A DNA stretch of 64,000 bases from Plasmopara viticola (GCA_001695595.3 MBPM02000026.1:372001-436000), one strand, 5' to 3'; numbered from the stretch's first letter, positions 42,011 to 52,717 are shown. The notes: a model not told the origin generated them from the letters alone. Numbers and translations: made by a program.

Positions 42011-44850
42011 AAATCCAATTCGTCGGATCCACTTCACACGGCAGAAGACCACCTGCCTACTGTTAGCTATGCAACTGCGATCGCTAGGAGTCTTTGGCGT
42101 TTTTGCTTGGAATGGAAAATCACATTAAGTACTCCAGATTGACATCAAATTAATATGCCTGACCGACATGCTTGTCAATTAAGCTTCTAGCTCTGCTGAT
42201 GTTTACGTTTGCTATGGCGTGCGCAATAAAGCATTAACAAGCACATAAAATATCTCAGGCGTGTATAGAGCACAAAATTTATGTATGTTTACCGAACAAT
42301 AAGAGCTATTATGCTTTCATTGAGACAAGCCGGTGCCGTCTTTAAAAATGCATGATCCGACTCGATAACTACTTCATGTCTATACTGAACAAATTTCACT
42401 TACGTGTACCGCTGATACATCGAAAGCATCGCAACCAAAAGCGAACGCTTATCTTATCCGGTGAAGCCATGACAGATGTCTGCTAATAGCTTTCAGAAGC
42501 ATGCTGCTATTGATTATGTCAGTATCCCTCGATGGCTTTTGATATAACAAAGAAAGACTTTGCGAGGGTCGCTAATCATAAAATCGATTAGGCCTCATCA
42601 TCATCGTAAGTTTTTTCGAAAAATGGCGAATGCCAAGCCTAAACGCCTTTGCTCTTCAAGGTCTGCAACAAAAACATGGCTGTATAAGGATTGATTGCGC
42701 CGCAAAGACACATATGATGATGCTGGTCAAAAGTTTATTGATGCCCCTGATCTCAATAGGATACTTGCCTCTAGGACTATAACAATTGTGAGGGATTTAT
42801 ATTATTTTAATTTTATAGTATCCATCTACCAAATCCAGTGCACTGTACGCCGGACATGTTTTTAAAGCGCCTTTTTTTGGAATTGGTGTTTGTGCAGACA
42901 TGCTGTACAATTTGTTTCATTATGGTCTTGAGTTTTACACCACTTTTAGTGAGGCTTCTAAACGCAAAAGTCGGTAAGATGTGCGTAATTTTTAATTTTC
43001 ACACTACGGTATTTTTTTTTGCTTTTTTGGAAAATTAGCTCTCGTGACATGCCTTGTCACACAAACGTTCGCTCATTGCACGAAGCCAAGGCTTTGCTTA
43101 ACTTTTTCAGACGGTAGAAAATCTGCTGGAGGGTAATAGAACACCACATTTGTGTTTTATAATACAGCCAAAGCCTTGACATCCTTCAGTGCACCAGAGC
43201 CAAAGCACAGCGTACGCGTTCTGGAAGGCTTAATTAAGACATTTTTGTCAAAAGCAACATATGTCTATATGTTCAAATAAGGATTTCTACCTATAAGTAA
43301 CATTTTTTCCGGCTTTAAAGTCACTAACAAAAAAGCACTAGATCTTCAAAGTTCAATAATTTTGACAGCTCTGTGAGTGCATTTTAGGAGAGCTCACTTG
43401 CCGCTAGTGGTATAATTGTATGTTATCCCTTTAACTTAGATTACTTTGTCGAAAGTGAGGTCGCTTCTGATACATAGAGATCCATTGCGTATCACATCCA
43501 CATGGCTTATTAGCAGAACCATATTAAACGCACTTGGTATTTTACATCATCCACTCATTGAGCTGTGTTCACACTGCGTCTTGCAGACCTAGTTACAGGC
43601 CCATGTAGCTTGATTGCGACACTTTGTTGGTGGCGTCATGTCTAAAACCTATTTTACCCAGTTATTTTTAACGCTTTCAGCATCCGCCACTGGTAGCGGA
43701 GCTTATTTTTTTGCTTGAAAAACTCTTTAGACACCGTTACTCCCTTTAGCGTAAACGAGCCGGTATAGTTGGTGCCTTTTGCGTTTGTTTAGGTGCCTGC
43801 TTGCCCAGGCTTTCGTATAAAAAGTATGACTCACAGCAGGAGTGGTAGCATGACTTACTGAATCCCATTCGTGCGGGATCGGACGGCTAGCTTCTTCGTC
43901 AATCTCTCCAAAAATCCTTATTTGCTTAGCGTTGGCACATCCTTGATCACTTGATTCTCGTCCGCGTCAAGCAAAAAGTGATGCTGCGCTGCCAAAATGC
44001 CCAAATCTTACAGCCATGTCTATTTCGCCCTCGGAACGTCTTCTATAGTTTCCCCACCTAGAATCTATCAGTCTAAATGACCTTAATCGTTTGTCGGCTT
44101 GTAAAGCATTGCGACGCATAAGAGGCTACCAAAATTTCGCATAAGTTTAGTTGCCATAAACATTTGTGTGTACCATAAGCAGCCCCCCTCCACTGGCTCC
44201 TCCTTCAAATTTCGTCAAGTATTGAAAAGCTAAGCTTCTATGGAATTTAATAATCACACAAAATTAGGCTCTGTTTAGTACGCACTCTCTGACTTTAAAG
44301 GAATAGCCTCTGCGGCAATTCAAAGACCATTAGAAGGACGAAGGTTTTATTCATATCGAGACAATACGAAGCATACTTTCTTGCTCTTTGCTGTGGATGT
44401 TGTTATACTCGGCAGCACTTAGTCTATTGGGAACTGATTGGAGTCATTGAGCCCACAAATACGATCTTATACGACGAAAAGCTGCTCATCTACGCATTTG
44501 AAAAAAGGAGTCTGTCTCCTGTGAAAGAGGATCTTTTCAAGGACATGAGAGAGAATCAGTCCATCCGGTGAGCTTTTAGGTGTCAATAGCTTCCAAGTGT
44601 CTGCGAGCAAGTAGGGACAATTTTCTTATGGTGTTTACGACCTTTATTGTTGTGGCCCAATTTCCGAACAATTTGAGCCATATGAGCTCGCGAAAAGCTT
44701 CTCAAAAACGCTTAGGCAAAGTAGACCCACGAGCAAGTGCCAATCCGACCACTCAGGTTAGACCATGCGCCTTTAATGTTTTAGATTATGGCCGATCCGG
44801 TGGATCTCTCTCTCGGTCACTCGAATGAGTAGAGGCTCGACCCGGGAACG
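42011..44850. other. gene-free decayed tract
   Basis: 2.8 kb with only short frames (for example 42838-43038 and 44580-44828), none with a recognisable domain. No LTR pair or TIR seen. Probably degenerated transposon sequence. Confidence 0.5.
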
Positions 44851-44950
44851 GCATGTATCTGGTTCGATACCTATAGGAATTTAATCAAGGCAGGCGGAAA
44901 TAGGTCACTTGACGAACAATCACACTCAAGAATGCAAATACCCTACTAAA
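44851..44950 (+). repeat. repeat family A, partial copy 2
   Basis: Matches 45241-45360 in direct orientation. ATCTGGTTCGATAC is shared exactly, then AATCAAGGCAG, GGAAATAG and GACGAACAATCAC. It stops where repeat B begins (44957). GGTTCGATACC resembles a tRNA B-box, but no A-box is conserved among copies. Confidence 0.6.
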
Positions 44951-44956
44951 GTAGTA

Positions 44957-45240
44957 TCAGTGACTGAGCTCATGGCTGACGATGGTAGTGTTAGTTAAGA
45001 GAAGCGGGTACCACCGTCAACAGTATATCGAGCCTTTGGCTAGTGTATTACACAGAAATTTAATCAAAGAAAATTCAGGAAAGTAGCGCGGCCTAATAGG
45101 ATTCTTTGAAATCATTGTGTCGAGAATATATGTATCAAATTTTCTGACTGATCGATCAAGAACAAGAAGATGCATCATTATAATTTAATAGATAAGTTCC
45201 TCTGTAGGTGAGAGGTTCTAATTCAGTAACCTATGGACCG
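44957..45240 (+). repeat. repeat family B, copy 1
   Basis: Aligned by eye with 52411-52717. Shared blocks are TCAGTGACTGAG, TCATGGCTGAC, GCGGGTACCACCG, TATATCGAGCCTTT, GGCTAGTGT (AGCTAGTGT in copy 2), CAGGAAAG(T/C)AGCGCGGCC, TAGGATTCT and CAAATTTTCT. It sits between two copies of repeat A. No coding capacity. It could be a solo LTR or a duplicated promoter segment. Confidence 0.65.
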
Positions 45241-45560
45241 ACACGTATCTGGTTCGATACATATAGGATCAAAATCAAGGCAGCCGGAAATAGTTCGCCT
45301 CAGTGGACGAACAATCACTTAAGAATGTGAATACCTTATTAGCCCGCATCTCAATGGATGTAAACAAGTTGAGTAGGCTGGACGCCCCACTGACCACCAT
45401 AGCCCCATAAGGTTATAAGGATACGGGACTCGGCTTCAAAACGGATCAAATAGTTACCAGCATTCAGCGCATAAGACAGTCTTGTCCTATATCGGGTAGC
45501 TTAGATCAGTAGTGACCATGATAGCTCTTTAAGTCAAGATAGTTCTTAGGTTGCTTTTTT
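45241..45560 (+). repeat. repeat family A, copy 3 (longest)
   Basis: The most complete copy of repeat A, sharing its left part with 44851-44950 and its right part with 4160-4332. It starts at ACACGTATCTGGTTCGATAC and ends near ATAGTTCTTAGGTT. No ORF. Confidence 0.6.
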
Positions 45561-46514
45561 CAATGATAGGACTTCAAATAATCACTGACGCGGACCCCAC
45601 AGACGACGTTTGCTTCGACTAGGGCTACTGAGCCCGAGCTTCATGAGCCATCAAGCATAGACTTTGCTTGCAGATCTCGAGCACCATGACGCGTTCCAGC
45701 TGTTTGACACAGCGGGACGGCTGCGATTGAAGCCGCTTTTTCAAAGCCAGAAAGACTTTTAAGCAATGTGAACAGCTCGTCTGGTAGATGCGGGATAGAT
45801 ATCCTATCCAATTTGGAGCCTTTGGGAAGGTTCAATTCGTCAATTTTACCACGTGGGCGTTCGCTTGACTACAGGAGCTTACTGGTCGGACGAAGTCACA
45901 CAACACTTTTTGGAAAGAACGAGCAATAACGACTGCTCATTGTTTCTATTTTTGAGGGAATCGACGTATGCAATAATTTGCAGGTTGAAGGCAACATTAT
46001 TTAATTCAGCCTTTGTCTGCTATATATTCTCGCAACTTTGGTGTACAATCCAATACCGGCAAATGGTCCAATTCTTGAATTTGAGAGTAAAGCCAAGTTT
46101 GATACAAAAGCTCGGGGCCTTGACGGAAGACGCTGTCACCGCGTCCATCTGCTGCATCAATGTGTTCAAATTGTCCTGCATTGCTGGCGCTTGAATTACA
46201 ATATGGAATCGACAAGCGCACAGGATGTAATTATTAAGCAGCTAGCAAAACTATGAAAGTCGAAAATACTATAAGTGGTTTGTGTTCTTTTTGCGCAAAG
46301 TGGTTTGTCCTTCAGGTATTGTGACAAATTCGGACCCAGTAAACCTCAACCCTATCCCTAAACATCGACAATATTTGACGACATAAGTCGAATTTTTTTT
46401 GAACCAATCACTCGACGCATTTCAACACATTGCATTCGACTGGCTCAGACACATCAAAGTATCACGACAGCTCCTTCTTCTCTCACTCCAGACGTCTTCC
46501 AACCCTTCTTTGTC
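45561..46514. other. intergenic and promoter of the double-AAA gene
   Basis: No gene seen. The last ~130 bp upstream of 46515 include a CCAAT box (46404-46408, GAACCAATCAC) and a pyrimidine-rich run just before the ATG (about 46468-46510) that may be the 5' UTR. The interval 45600-46260 has short frames on both strands that look random. Confidence 0.4.
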
Positions 46515-49500
46515 ATGACTCAAGCAAAGCGCAAGCGTGGGATAGCAGCTTCAAAGAAAGCTAATGGTACCGGCACGCCGTCCGAACTCACCGAGCCGGC
46601 GGAACAGAATGGTGTCATGGTCACGCCCGAGATTGAGGCAAAGGAGCTCATTGAGCCTCTTGGACGCCTCAAAGATGAGTACGCTTCAATCATTGAATTG
46701 CTGCAAGGAAAATTTAGTTACGTTCGTGCCCTTCTCGCTGAATTTTGGCCCGAAATGCAACGCGATCCACGTGACGAAGCACAGCTGCTTGTGGAAGGAG
46801 ACGCGCAATGGTTTTGGTTCATGGAATTGCAATTTATGGTCGTCTTTCTTTACGAAGTTGCATTCATGGAATTTTCTTTAAGTGTAACAAAGCCAGATTC
46901 AATTACGCTAGAGCAGGAACAAGAGAAGACGACGCTTGCTCATCGTCAGGACATGGAAGAACGTGTAATCTTCTTGTTACGGCTCAAGAAGTATGGGGAC
47001 GATTTCGCTAAATGCCGCTTGAATGCTACAAAACAAGCTGGTAAGAAATTGCCGCGCGTGTTTCGCCTTGCAGAGTTGTACAAGCTTTCAACTGAAGAGA
47101 CGACACTCTTGCAGCTGCTTGTGGTCTTGCAGGGCTGTCAGAGCAATGCAGTACGGTGTCAGATATTGGATGAAGATGTACAACGTCGAGTTTTAATGTA
47201 TCAAAGACTGTCGGGATTGTCGGAAGTGGATATTGCCGAATTCCGTGATGATGAGAGAGAACACGTGAAGGAAGGGACACTACTTGTGGATGAAGAAACG
47301 TACTATACGAGTCTGTCGTTGTCAAATATTTGTGTGCGTGTGTTACTTGGACGACACTTGACGAATAATCAAGCACTAAAAGTAAGTCAGACAGCTTTGG
47401 AAGAACTTTTAAAGAACGAAGGCATGTCATTCGGCGAGGTATTGGACTCGACTACAATGTCGGGAACAGAAATTTTAAAGGCAACAATTGCTGGAACGAA
47501 GCGAGACCGCAATAACGATCAAAGGGACAAAGAGCAAAAAGACGAAGACGAAGACATGGACATACATCATGCGACTAGCGAGAGCGAATTGGAAGATGCC
47601 GACAATAAGGAAGATTCGAATGGGTCGGCCTTTTCGTTCATTGGCAAATACAAAAGTGACAGCAAGCGGGCTAAACGTCAGGAAAAAGCGGATGAAGAGT
47701 TGTTGCTAAGAGGGGCTACACCAGGTAGCGAGACTCGCCACTTGCTGTCGTCTTTGACAGATTCGGGTGAATTAAAAGCATATTGTCCAAAAAACCAATT
47801 GGAATACCTTGAGGATCGTTTCCAGGTGGTGGCATTTGCGATCCGAGCATCCGGTGCACGTGTAAAGGATCAGATGAAGGAAGCAGGTACGAAGCAGCCG
47901 TGGGAAACATCTGCACCGGCGTCTGCTGGTCGACGGGAGCTCAAAGCCAAGCAGCGAGTGTACAGTCGACGGTCGCAGCACCGTTTGGCTCTCACCCGTC
48001 AAGCGGGTCATCCGTTGCCACGTCTCGAAGAATTGGCGGTCAAGTTCAAACTTAATCCATTTGAACAAAACGTGATTGTGATGCTGATCGGCAAGACAAT
48101 TTCACCAGTGATCAAAAATCTCATTGACGGCGTGGACACGTCTCCCGTGCAGCGAATGGATGAAAGTGTAATCATCAATCAAATCTTATCCATCTTTTGC
48201 GATACTTTTCAAGAACAAGTAGCGCATCGTGTCTTTTTTTACAAGTCTTCCCGTTTGCTGTCGCGTGGACTTGTAAAGCTTCATCGCGGGCGATGGCACT
48301 CGACAGCTGGAGATTTGGTGGATCAGCGCGTGGAATTGGACCGTCGCGTCTTGGACTGGGTCGTGGGGCTTGATACGGAGATGAACGAACTCGTGGAAGG
48401 CTCGGATTTGTACACCCCAAAAGTCCAGCTGGACCAAGTGGTGTTGCCGGAAGAACACAAAAGCACAATTCTCGAGACGGTGGAAAGTTACGAGAGTTTT
48501 CGGAGATATCGTAAAAAGAGTGGACTTGAGCAAGCTGGCATGACGTATGGAGCAGGTTTGGTGCTGTTGTTATGTGGTGCAAGTGGCACTGGTAAGACCA
48601 TGACGGTTAATGCTGTGGCTCACCATTTAAAAAAGCGTGTGCTGTTAGTGGATTTTCCGTCACTGCAAGGTAAACGCCATGACGGTATGGAAACGGATGC
48701 TGATCTTCGAGGGCTGTTCCGGGAAGCAGATATGAGCAATGCCGTGCTGTTTTTTGACGAGTGTGAAAATATTTTTCGCCAGCGCGAAAGTGGAGGCGAT
48801 CGATTGCTCAATGCGTTGCTAACGGAGATTGAACGGTATGAAGGGATTGTGTTTCTCGCCACAAACCGCCCGTACGACCTGGACGAAGCCATGCACCGTC
48901 GAATTACGGCTGTGTTTGAGTTCAAAGCACCCGATCATATCCAGCGACGAAAGATTTGGGACGTCCTATTATTGCGTGGCTCGCTGAAGACGGAGGAAGG
49001 CATTGATTGGGATGCAATCGCTTTAAAGTATGAGCTGAGTGGTGGCTTTATCAAGAATGCGATTCTATCTGCTTTGTTAAAAGCAATTGCAAGAAATGGC
49101 GAGTCGCCTGTGATTTCCCAAGCAGATATTGTAGCGGGATGTGCATTGCAGATGCGTGGTAGTCTCCACATGAAGACGTTCGATCACCGTGTCGTGCCTA
49201 CAACTGGACTAGATGAACTTGTTGTGGAAGACTCGGTGAAAGACAAACTCCGTCGTATTGTACAGTTTGAAAAAGCTCGTAGTGTCATTTACGGTCAGTG
49301 GGGCTTTGACTTTGGACAGTCCAACAAGCAGCAAAAGGGTGTGAGTGTGCTTATCTGTGGCCCACCAGGTATTGGAAAACTCAATGCTGCCAAAGCCATT
49401 GGGTTTGAAATCGGACGTCCGCTCAAAGTTATCAACTTTGGGCAACTTGCAGCTGATTCGGCTGCTGAGACTCGAAAAGCTCTGCGCGCCGTTTTCGACG

Positions 49501-50033
49501 ATGCTCGACTCATGGATGCTGTCGTGGTGCTTACTGGTTTTGAGTCTTTCGGTAGTCATATCGAAGGAGGTATTATTCCAGTTGATAGTCTCGAGTCCTC
49601 TCCTCGCTTTCGAATGGAAGTCATGCGACTTCTAGAGCTCATGAACACGTTTCCAAGCACGACGATCTTGCTGGCAAATGTCGAACGAACAGCTGTTGCG
49701 CCGCTCGTGCAGTCGGAATTTTGTCGGCGGCTGAAATTTGTAGTCGAGATGCGCAATCCCAATGCAAAGATGCGGGAAAAGCTCTGGCGTGCGTGTTTCC
49801 CGCCGAAAGCGCCATTGGACACGAACAAACCTGTCGATTTTCAGCGACTTGCTGAGCGCTATGATTTGAGCAACACAGCTATAAGCGATGCTGTGTTTCG
49901 GGCTGCAGCAAGTGCTGCTCTACGTGATGAGACGAAGCGCGTGATTACGATGAAAGACTTGATTGATGCCGCAGAGATTGAGCGACAGAAGGCTCGTGGC
50001 AGTGCTAGTGCCATGGACAATCTCTTTGTCTAA
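46515..50033 (+). CDS. double AAA+ protein with duplicated N-terminal helical domain, function unknown
   Basis: A single-exon, 1,172-residue protein. Residues ~150-330 and ~475-640 appear to be two copies of one domain: compare LPRVFRLAELYKLSTEE with LPRLEELAVKFKLNPFEQ, each followed by a long helical segment. This resembles the variant winged-helix region placed before AAA modules in some bacterial ATPases. AAA-1 is complete: Walker A GASGTGKT (688-695), Walker B AVLFFDE (743-749), ATNRP and a downstream RR. AAA-2 is degenerate: GPPGIGKL (949-956) replaces the Thr/Ser after the P-loop Lys, and Walker B is VVVLTGFE (1003-1010). A basic N-terminus (KRKRGI) and an acidic linker (about 335-370) could allow nuclear localisation. 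It is not NVL, Cdc48, NSF or a known midasin. The exact family is not recognised. Confidence 0.85.
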   Translation: MTQAKRKRGIAASKKANGTGTPSELTEPAEQNGVMVTPEIEAKELIEPLGRLKDEYASIIELLQGKFSYVRALLAEFWPEMQRDPRDEAQLLVEGDAQWFWFMELQFMVVFLYEVAFMEFSLSVTKPDSITLEQEQEKTTLAHRQDMEERVIFLLRLKKYGDDFAKCRLNATKQAGKKLPRVFRLAELYKLSTEETTLLQLLVVLQGCQSNAVRCQILDEDVQRRVLMYQRLSGLSEVDIAEFRDDEREHVKEGTLLVDEETYYTSLSLSNICVRVLLGRHLTNNQALKVSQTALEELLKNEGMSFGEVLDSTTMSGTEILKATIAGTKRDRNNDQRDKEQKDEDEDMDIHHATSESELEDADNKEDSNGSAFSFIGKYKSDSKRAKRQEKADEELLLRGATPGSETRHLLSSLTDSGELKAYCPKNQLEYLEDRFQVVAFAIRASGARVKDQMKEAGTKQPWETSAPASAGRRELKAKQRVYSRRSQHRLALTRQAGHPLPRLEELAVKFKLNPFEQNVIVMLIGKTISPVIKNLIDGVDTSPVQRMDESVIINQILSIFCDTFQEQVAHRVFFYKSSRLLSRGLVKLHRGRWHSTAGDLVDQRVELDRRVLDWVVGLDTEMNELVEGSDLYTPKVQLDQVVLPEEHKSTILETVESYESFRRYRKKSGLEQAGMTYGAGLVLLLCGASGTGKTMTVNAVAHHLKKRVLLVDFPSLQGKRHDGMETDADLRGLFREADMSNAVLFFDECENIFRQRESGGDRLLNALLTEIERYEGIVFLATNRPYDLDEAMHRRITAVFEFKAPDHIQRRKIWDVLLLRGSLKTEEGIDWDAIALKYELSGGFIKNAILSALLKAIARNGESPVISQADIVAGCALQMRGSLHMKTFDHRVVPTTGLDELVVEDSVKDKLRRIVQFEKARSVIYGQWGFDFGQSNKQQKGVSVLICGPPGIGKLNAAKAIGFEIGRPLKVINFGQLAADSAAETRKALRAVFDDARLMDAVVVLTGFESFGSHIEGGIIPVDSLESSPRFRMEVMRLLELMNTFPSTTILLANVERTAVAPLVQSEFCRRLKFVVEMRNPNAKMREKLWRACFPPKAPLDTNKPVDFQRLAERYDLSNTAISDAVFRAAASAALRDETKRVITMKDLIDAAEIERQKARGSASAMDNLFV

Positions 50034-50205
50034 GCAATTAGGTATGTATATGTGTATGAAAAAGATGGCAACAAAAAGATTGGAAAATGCGGCATGATCA
50101 TCATTCTTTCTTTCGGGGCAACATAGCCTTTGTTTTTCAAACTATTTGTAGTAAAACCATTCATTGCCTGCTGACCTAACAACTTAAAAATGTAATTCCA
50201 CAACT

Positions 50206-51017
50206 TTAAATGGTAAAAGGAATGTCGTCCCCACACGTGAACTCCCGCACCACGTCGTTCTCAGTGATGGTGACGGTACGAATGACGCCACCAGAACTTC
50301 CATCGCGCGCCATGGCGTGTGCCAGTGCCTTTTTAACAAAGTGTTGACATTCTTCCATAGTCATGTCCGGTCTTCGAACATGAACGAATAAGATTTGTCA
50401 GTTGCCTTGCTTGACTTGCCTACAAACGATATCAAATAGACTCACCGATATTCAGCGTCCACAAGACCGTAGATGTACGTCGAGCCACTACCACCAATGG
50501 CAAAATCCTGCTCCACCATGGCTCCACCGATAGGAATAGAAAAAACCTGGCCACCCTTCACCGGATCCCAACCAGCCACGATAATACCAGCAAGCAGGCG
50601 ATCTTTGTTGTGGTAGCACAGCGAGCGGAACAGATTTGCGGCTGTGCCTACCTTGGGCAAACGTCCCAAATCTACACTGTGCGAGCTCAGATAATAACGC
50701 ACGTAATCACTCAGCGCCTGTGTGTCTGCAGCTGATCCCGAACGACAGCAAAACAATCGGTCGTGGAGCGGTGTGAGCTTGTCACTTACGCGATTGGCCA
50801 CGTACGTGCCCGTGGAAGTGCGTGAGTCGGCGCCTAGAACGACGCCACCTTTGAAACGTACTGCTATGATGGAAGTACCAGCATCTACCTCGCCTGGTTT
50901 GAGATACAAGCCTTCGTCTACTTCACACTTGGTCATGTTTGGATCCTTTTCTTCCGTATAGTAAGGGGGCTGCGACACGGTTCTTTTGCAGATTGGGTGA
51001 CCATAGCTACATTGCAT
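50206..51017 (-). CDS. PSMB6: 20S proteasome subunit beta-1 (caspase-like)
   Basis: Two exons (minus): 51017-50446 and 50371-50206, separated by a 74-nt intron (donor GTGAGT). As drawn it is 245 residues. The propeptide ends ...VDAG and is cut before the catalytic Thr. Counting from that Thr as 1, Asp17 (LGADSR), Lys33 (SDKL) and Arg45 ([10 protein letters not shown]) are present; Arg45 is the S1-pocket residue of the caspase-like beta-1 subunit. The C-terminal part ([12 protein letters not shown]) matches beta-1. The first ATG (51017) gives a 47-residue propeptide. A second in-frame Met (residue 28, at 50936) would give 20 residues and may be the real start, because a CCAAT-type box lies only 13 bp before the first ATG. 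Confidence 0.95.
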
Positions 51018-51029
51018 AAAGTCTCTCTT

Positions 51030-51097
51030 ATTGGCTGAAACGCAATGGTTCTCTCAATATGGCGGGTAATTTTGCGGGCGTACGATTGGCTGAAACG
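51030..51097 (-). promoter_or_regulatory. duplicated CCAAT-type motif upstream of proteasome beta-1
   Basis: The 13-mer ATTGGCTGAAACG occurs exactly twice, at 51030-51042 and 51085-51097, 55 bp apart. On the gene's strand it reads CGTTTCAGCCAAT, an inverted-CCAAT element of the kind bound by NF-Y in other eukaryotes. A one-mismatch 12-bp version precedes eIF1A (29276-29287). Confidence 0.55.
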
Positions 51098-51187
51098 ATA
51101 TGCTCAAAGCAAACTAAGACAAAAGTTGATGAGTGGTATACATCATCCTAGCGATAAAATCGGCGGTTACCTTGTAAATTAGATAGG

Positions 51188-52436
51188 TTAATTTGCTAGC
51201 TTGAACGGAGTCGTTATGACTGTAAAGGCGGCGGTGCGAGCTATGAAATCGCGCTCGGTATGCGATAAGAAGACGCTAGTATTCGTAGCATGAGCGTGAT
51301 CTTCAGCCACCTGCACCATCTTGAAAACGTGCTCGTCTGGAAATCCAGGGAGAGCGAGGGCTTTTTCACGTAGCTTAGACCACGTCGGGAGCTCAGCAGA
51401 GCGGGGATTTAGCTCCCCATGTGGCAAACACGTCTTTTGCATGGAACTCACGCACACGAGCGGTTATTAGCGCAGAGAGCGCTACGTGGAGCCACACTCG
51501 CCATGCCTTTGTCCTGTCGGATGGTGACAGCAAGTGCTCCAATTGCTGAAGCGACCAGGCGGACGTAACGGCGTGAAGAACAATAAAATTATTGTGCTGG
51601 AGCATGACATACAGCCACAATATTATATCAAGCGCATAACTGCCGTCGAAATCAGAGAAATCAAGCTCGTTGACTCGATTCCAGATGAGAGCAAATGCCT
51701 CAGGACTGTTGCGAGTCGAGTGGCCTGATAATGCATTTATGCCACGCTGAATCCAGCCAAAGTCAAGATCTTTTAAAGGCGAGATGGACATGACGCGATC
51801 CTGTTCAGACCGTAGGAAAGCGCTTGTGGTGACTGCGTCAACCACTTCAAACACCGATTGGCGGGTCATTTGTCGTAGTGGCTCTTTGCTACGCGGCATA
51901 GTCGGCTCGTCAAATGGCAAATAGCTATGGTGTAGGTACGCAAGTCCTTCCGCAACTAGGCGATCACCTTTGATGTGATAGGCATACCCAAGTTGAATGA
52001 TGCCATGGAGCAAAGAGCCAGCCAAGCCACTAATGAGGTGAGGTAGATGCTTGCGCAATGCGCCATCGACACTACATGTTTTAATGTCGTGCGCATAATA
52101 CGCGAGTAGAGCGTCGTATCTTTGGCGCTTGCCTAGCAATGCTTGAGCTTCTTGATCGGAAAGTACACTGGCCGTCGCTGCATGCTCAACGACGTCTTCA
52201 TGGTCTGGCCCCGCAGCTTCAAGCTTTTGCGTGTAGTGCGTGGCGTATTCAACGATCTTTTGCTCACTTGCACCAAGTTCATGCAACGCCACGACTGCAT
52301 GCAATAAGTGATTTGACAAGTAATTGTTGTACTCAATTTTATAGCGAAGCGTTGAATAATCACATGTCAACATATAGCGAACTTGTTCTGCCGGTAGCTT
52401 GACTCGAGGCTCAGTGACTGAGGTCATGGCTGACAA
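51188..52436 (-). CDS. questin-oxidase-like (DUF4243) protein
   Basis: Two exons (minus): 52436-51456 and 51391-51188, joined across a 64-nt intron (donor GTGCGT as in eIF1A, acceptor GCTGAG after a pyrimidine tract); 394 residues. Without the intron the frame would break at 51393. Family features are NNYLSNHLLHAVVALHELGA near the N-terminus, LLHGIIQLGYAY in the middle, and a C-terminal DEHVFKMVQVAEDHA. The family includes questin oxidase, a Baeyer-Villiger-type oxygenase of fungal polyketide metabolism, but most members, including oomycete ones, are uncharacterised. The substrate is therefore unknown. Both possible start codons (52436 and 52427) lie inside repeat B, so the first nine codons are shared with a repeat copy. 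Confidence 0.75.
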
Positions 52437-52717
52437 TGGGAATGTTAGTTTAAAAATGCGGGTACCACCGCTAACGGTATATCGAGCCTTTAGCTAGTGT
52501 TTCATACAGAACTTAAGATGAAGTGACCCATCAGAGAAAATCTCAGGAAAGCAGCGCGGCCTTGTAGGATTCTGTGCAATTATTATGTCGAGAATAGATA
52601 TATACCAAATTTTCTTCCGGTTTGACTCATTAATCGAGAATAAGAATATGCATCATGAACGATAATTTTTTAGAGGTGGGAGGCCCACCATATATCAGTA
52701 CAGTAACCCAGGGTCCG
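52411..52717 (+). repeat. repeat family B, copy 2, overlapping the 5' end of the questin-oxidase-like gene
   Basis: The partner of 44957-45240. Similarity begins at TCAGTGACTGAG (52411), which is inside the CDS, and continues through the upstream region to about 52717 (CAGTAACCCAGGGTCC versus CAGTAACCTATGGACC). The promoter and first codons of the gene at 51188-52436 therefore fall in repeated DNA. Confidence 0.65.

Noticed and set aside
44853..44866. tRNA gene or tRNA-derived SINE suggested by GGTTCGATACC
   Set aside because: Only the B-box-like sequence is present. No cloverleaf could be folded, and the motif is not conserved in all copies of repeat A.
51393..51457. Apparent frameshift in the questin-oxidase-like gene
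   Set aside because: A 64-nt GT...AG intron (51455-51392, donor GTGCGT, pyrimidine-rich acceptor) joins both frames in phase 0, so no break is needed.
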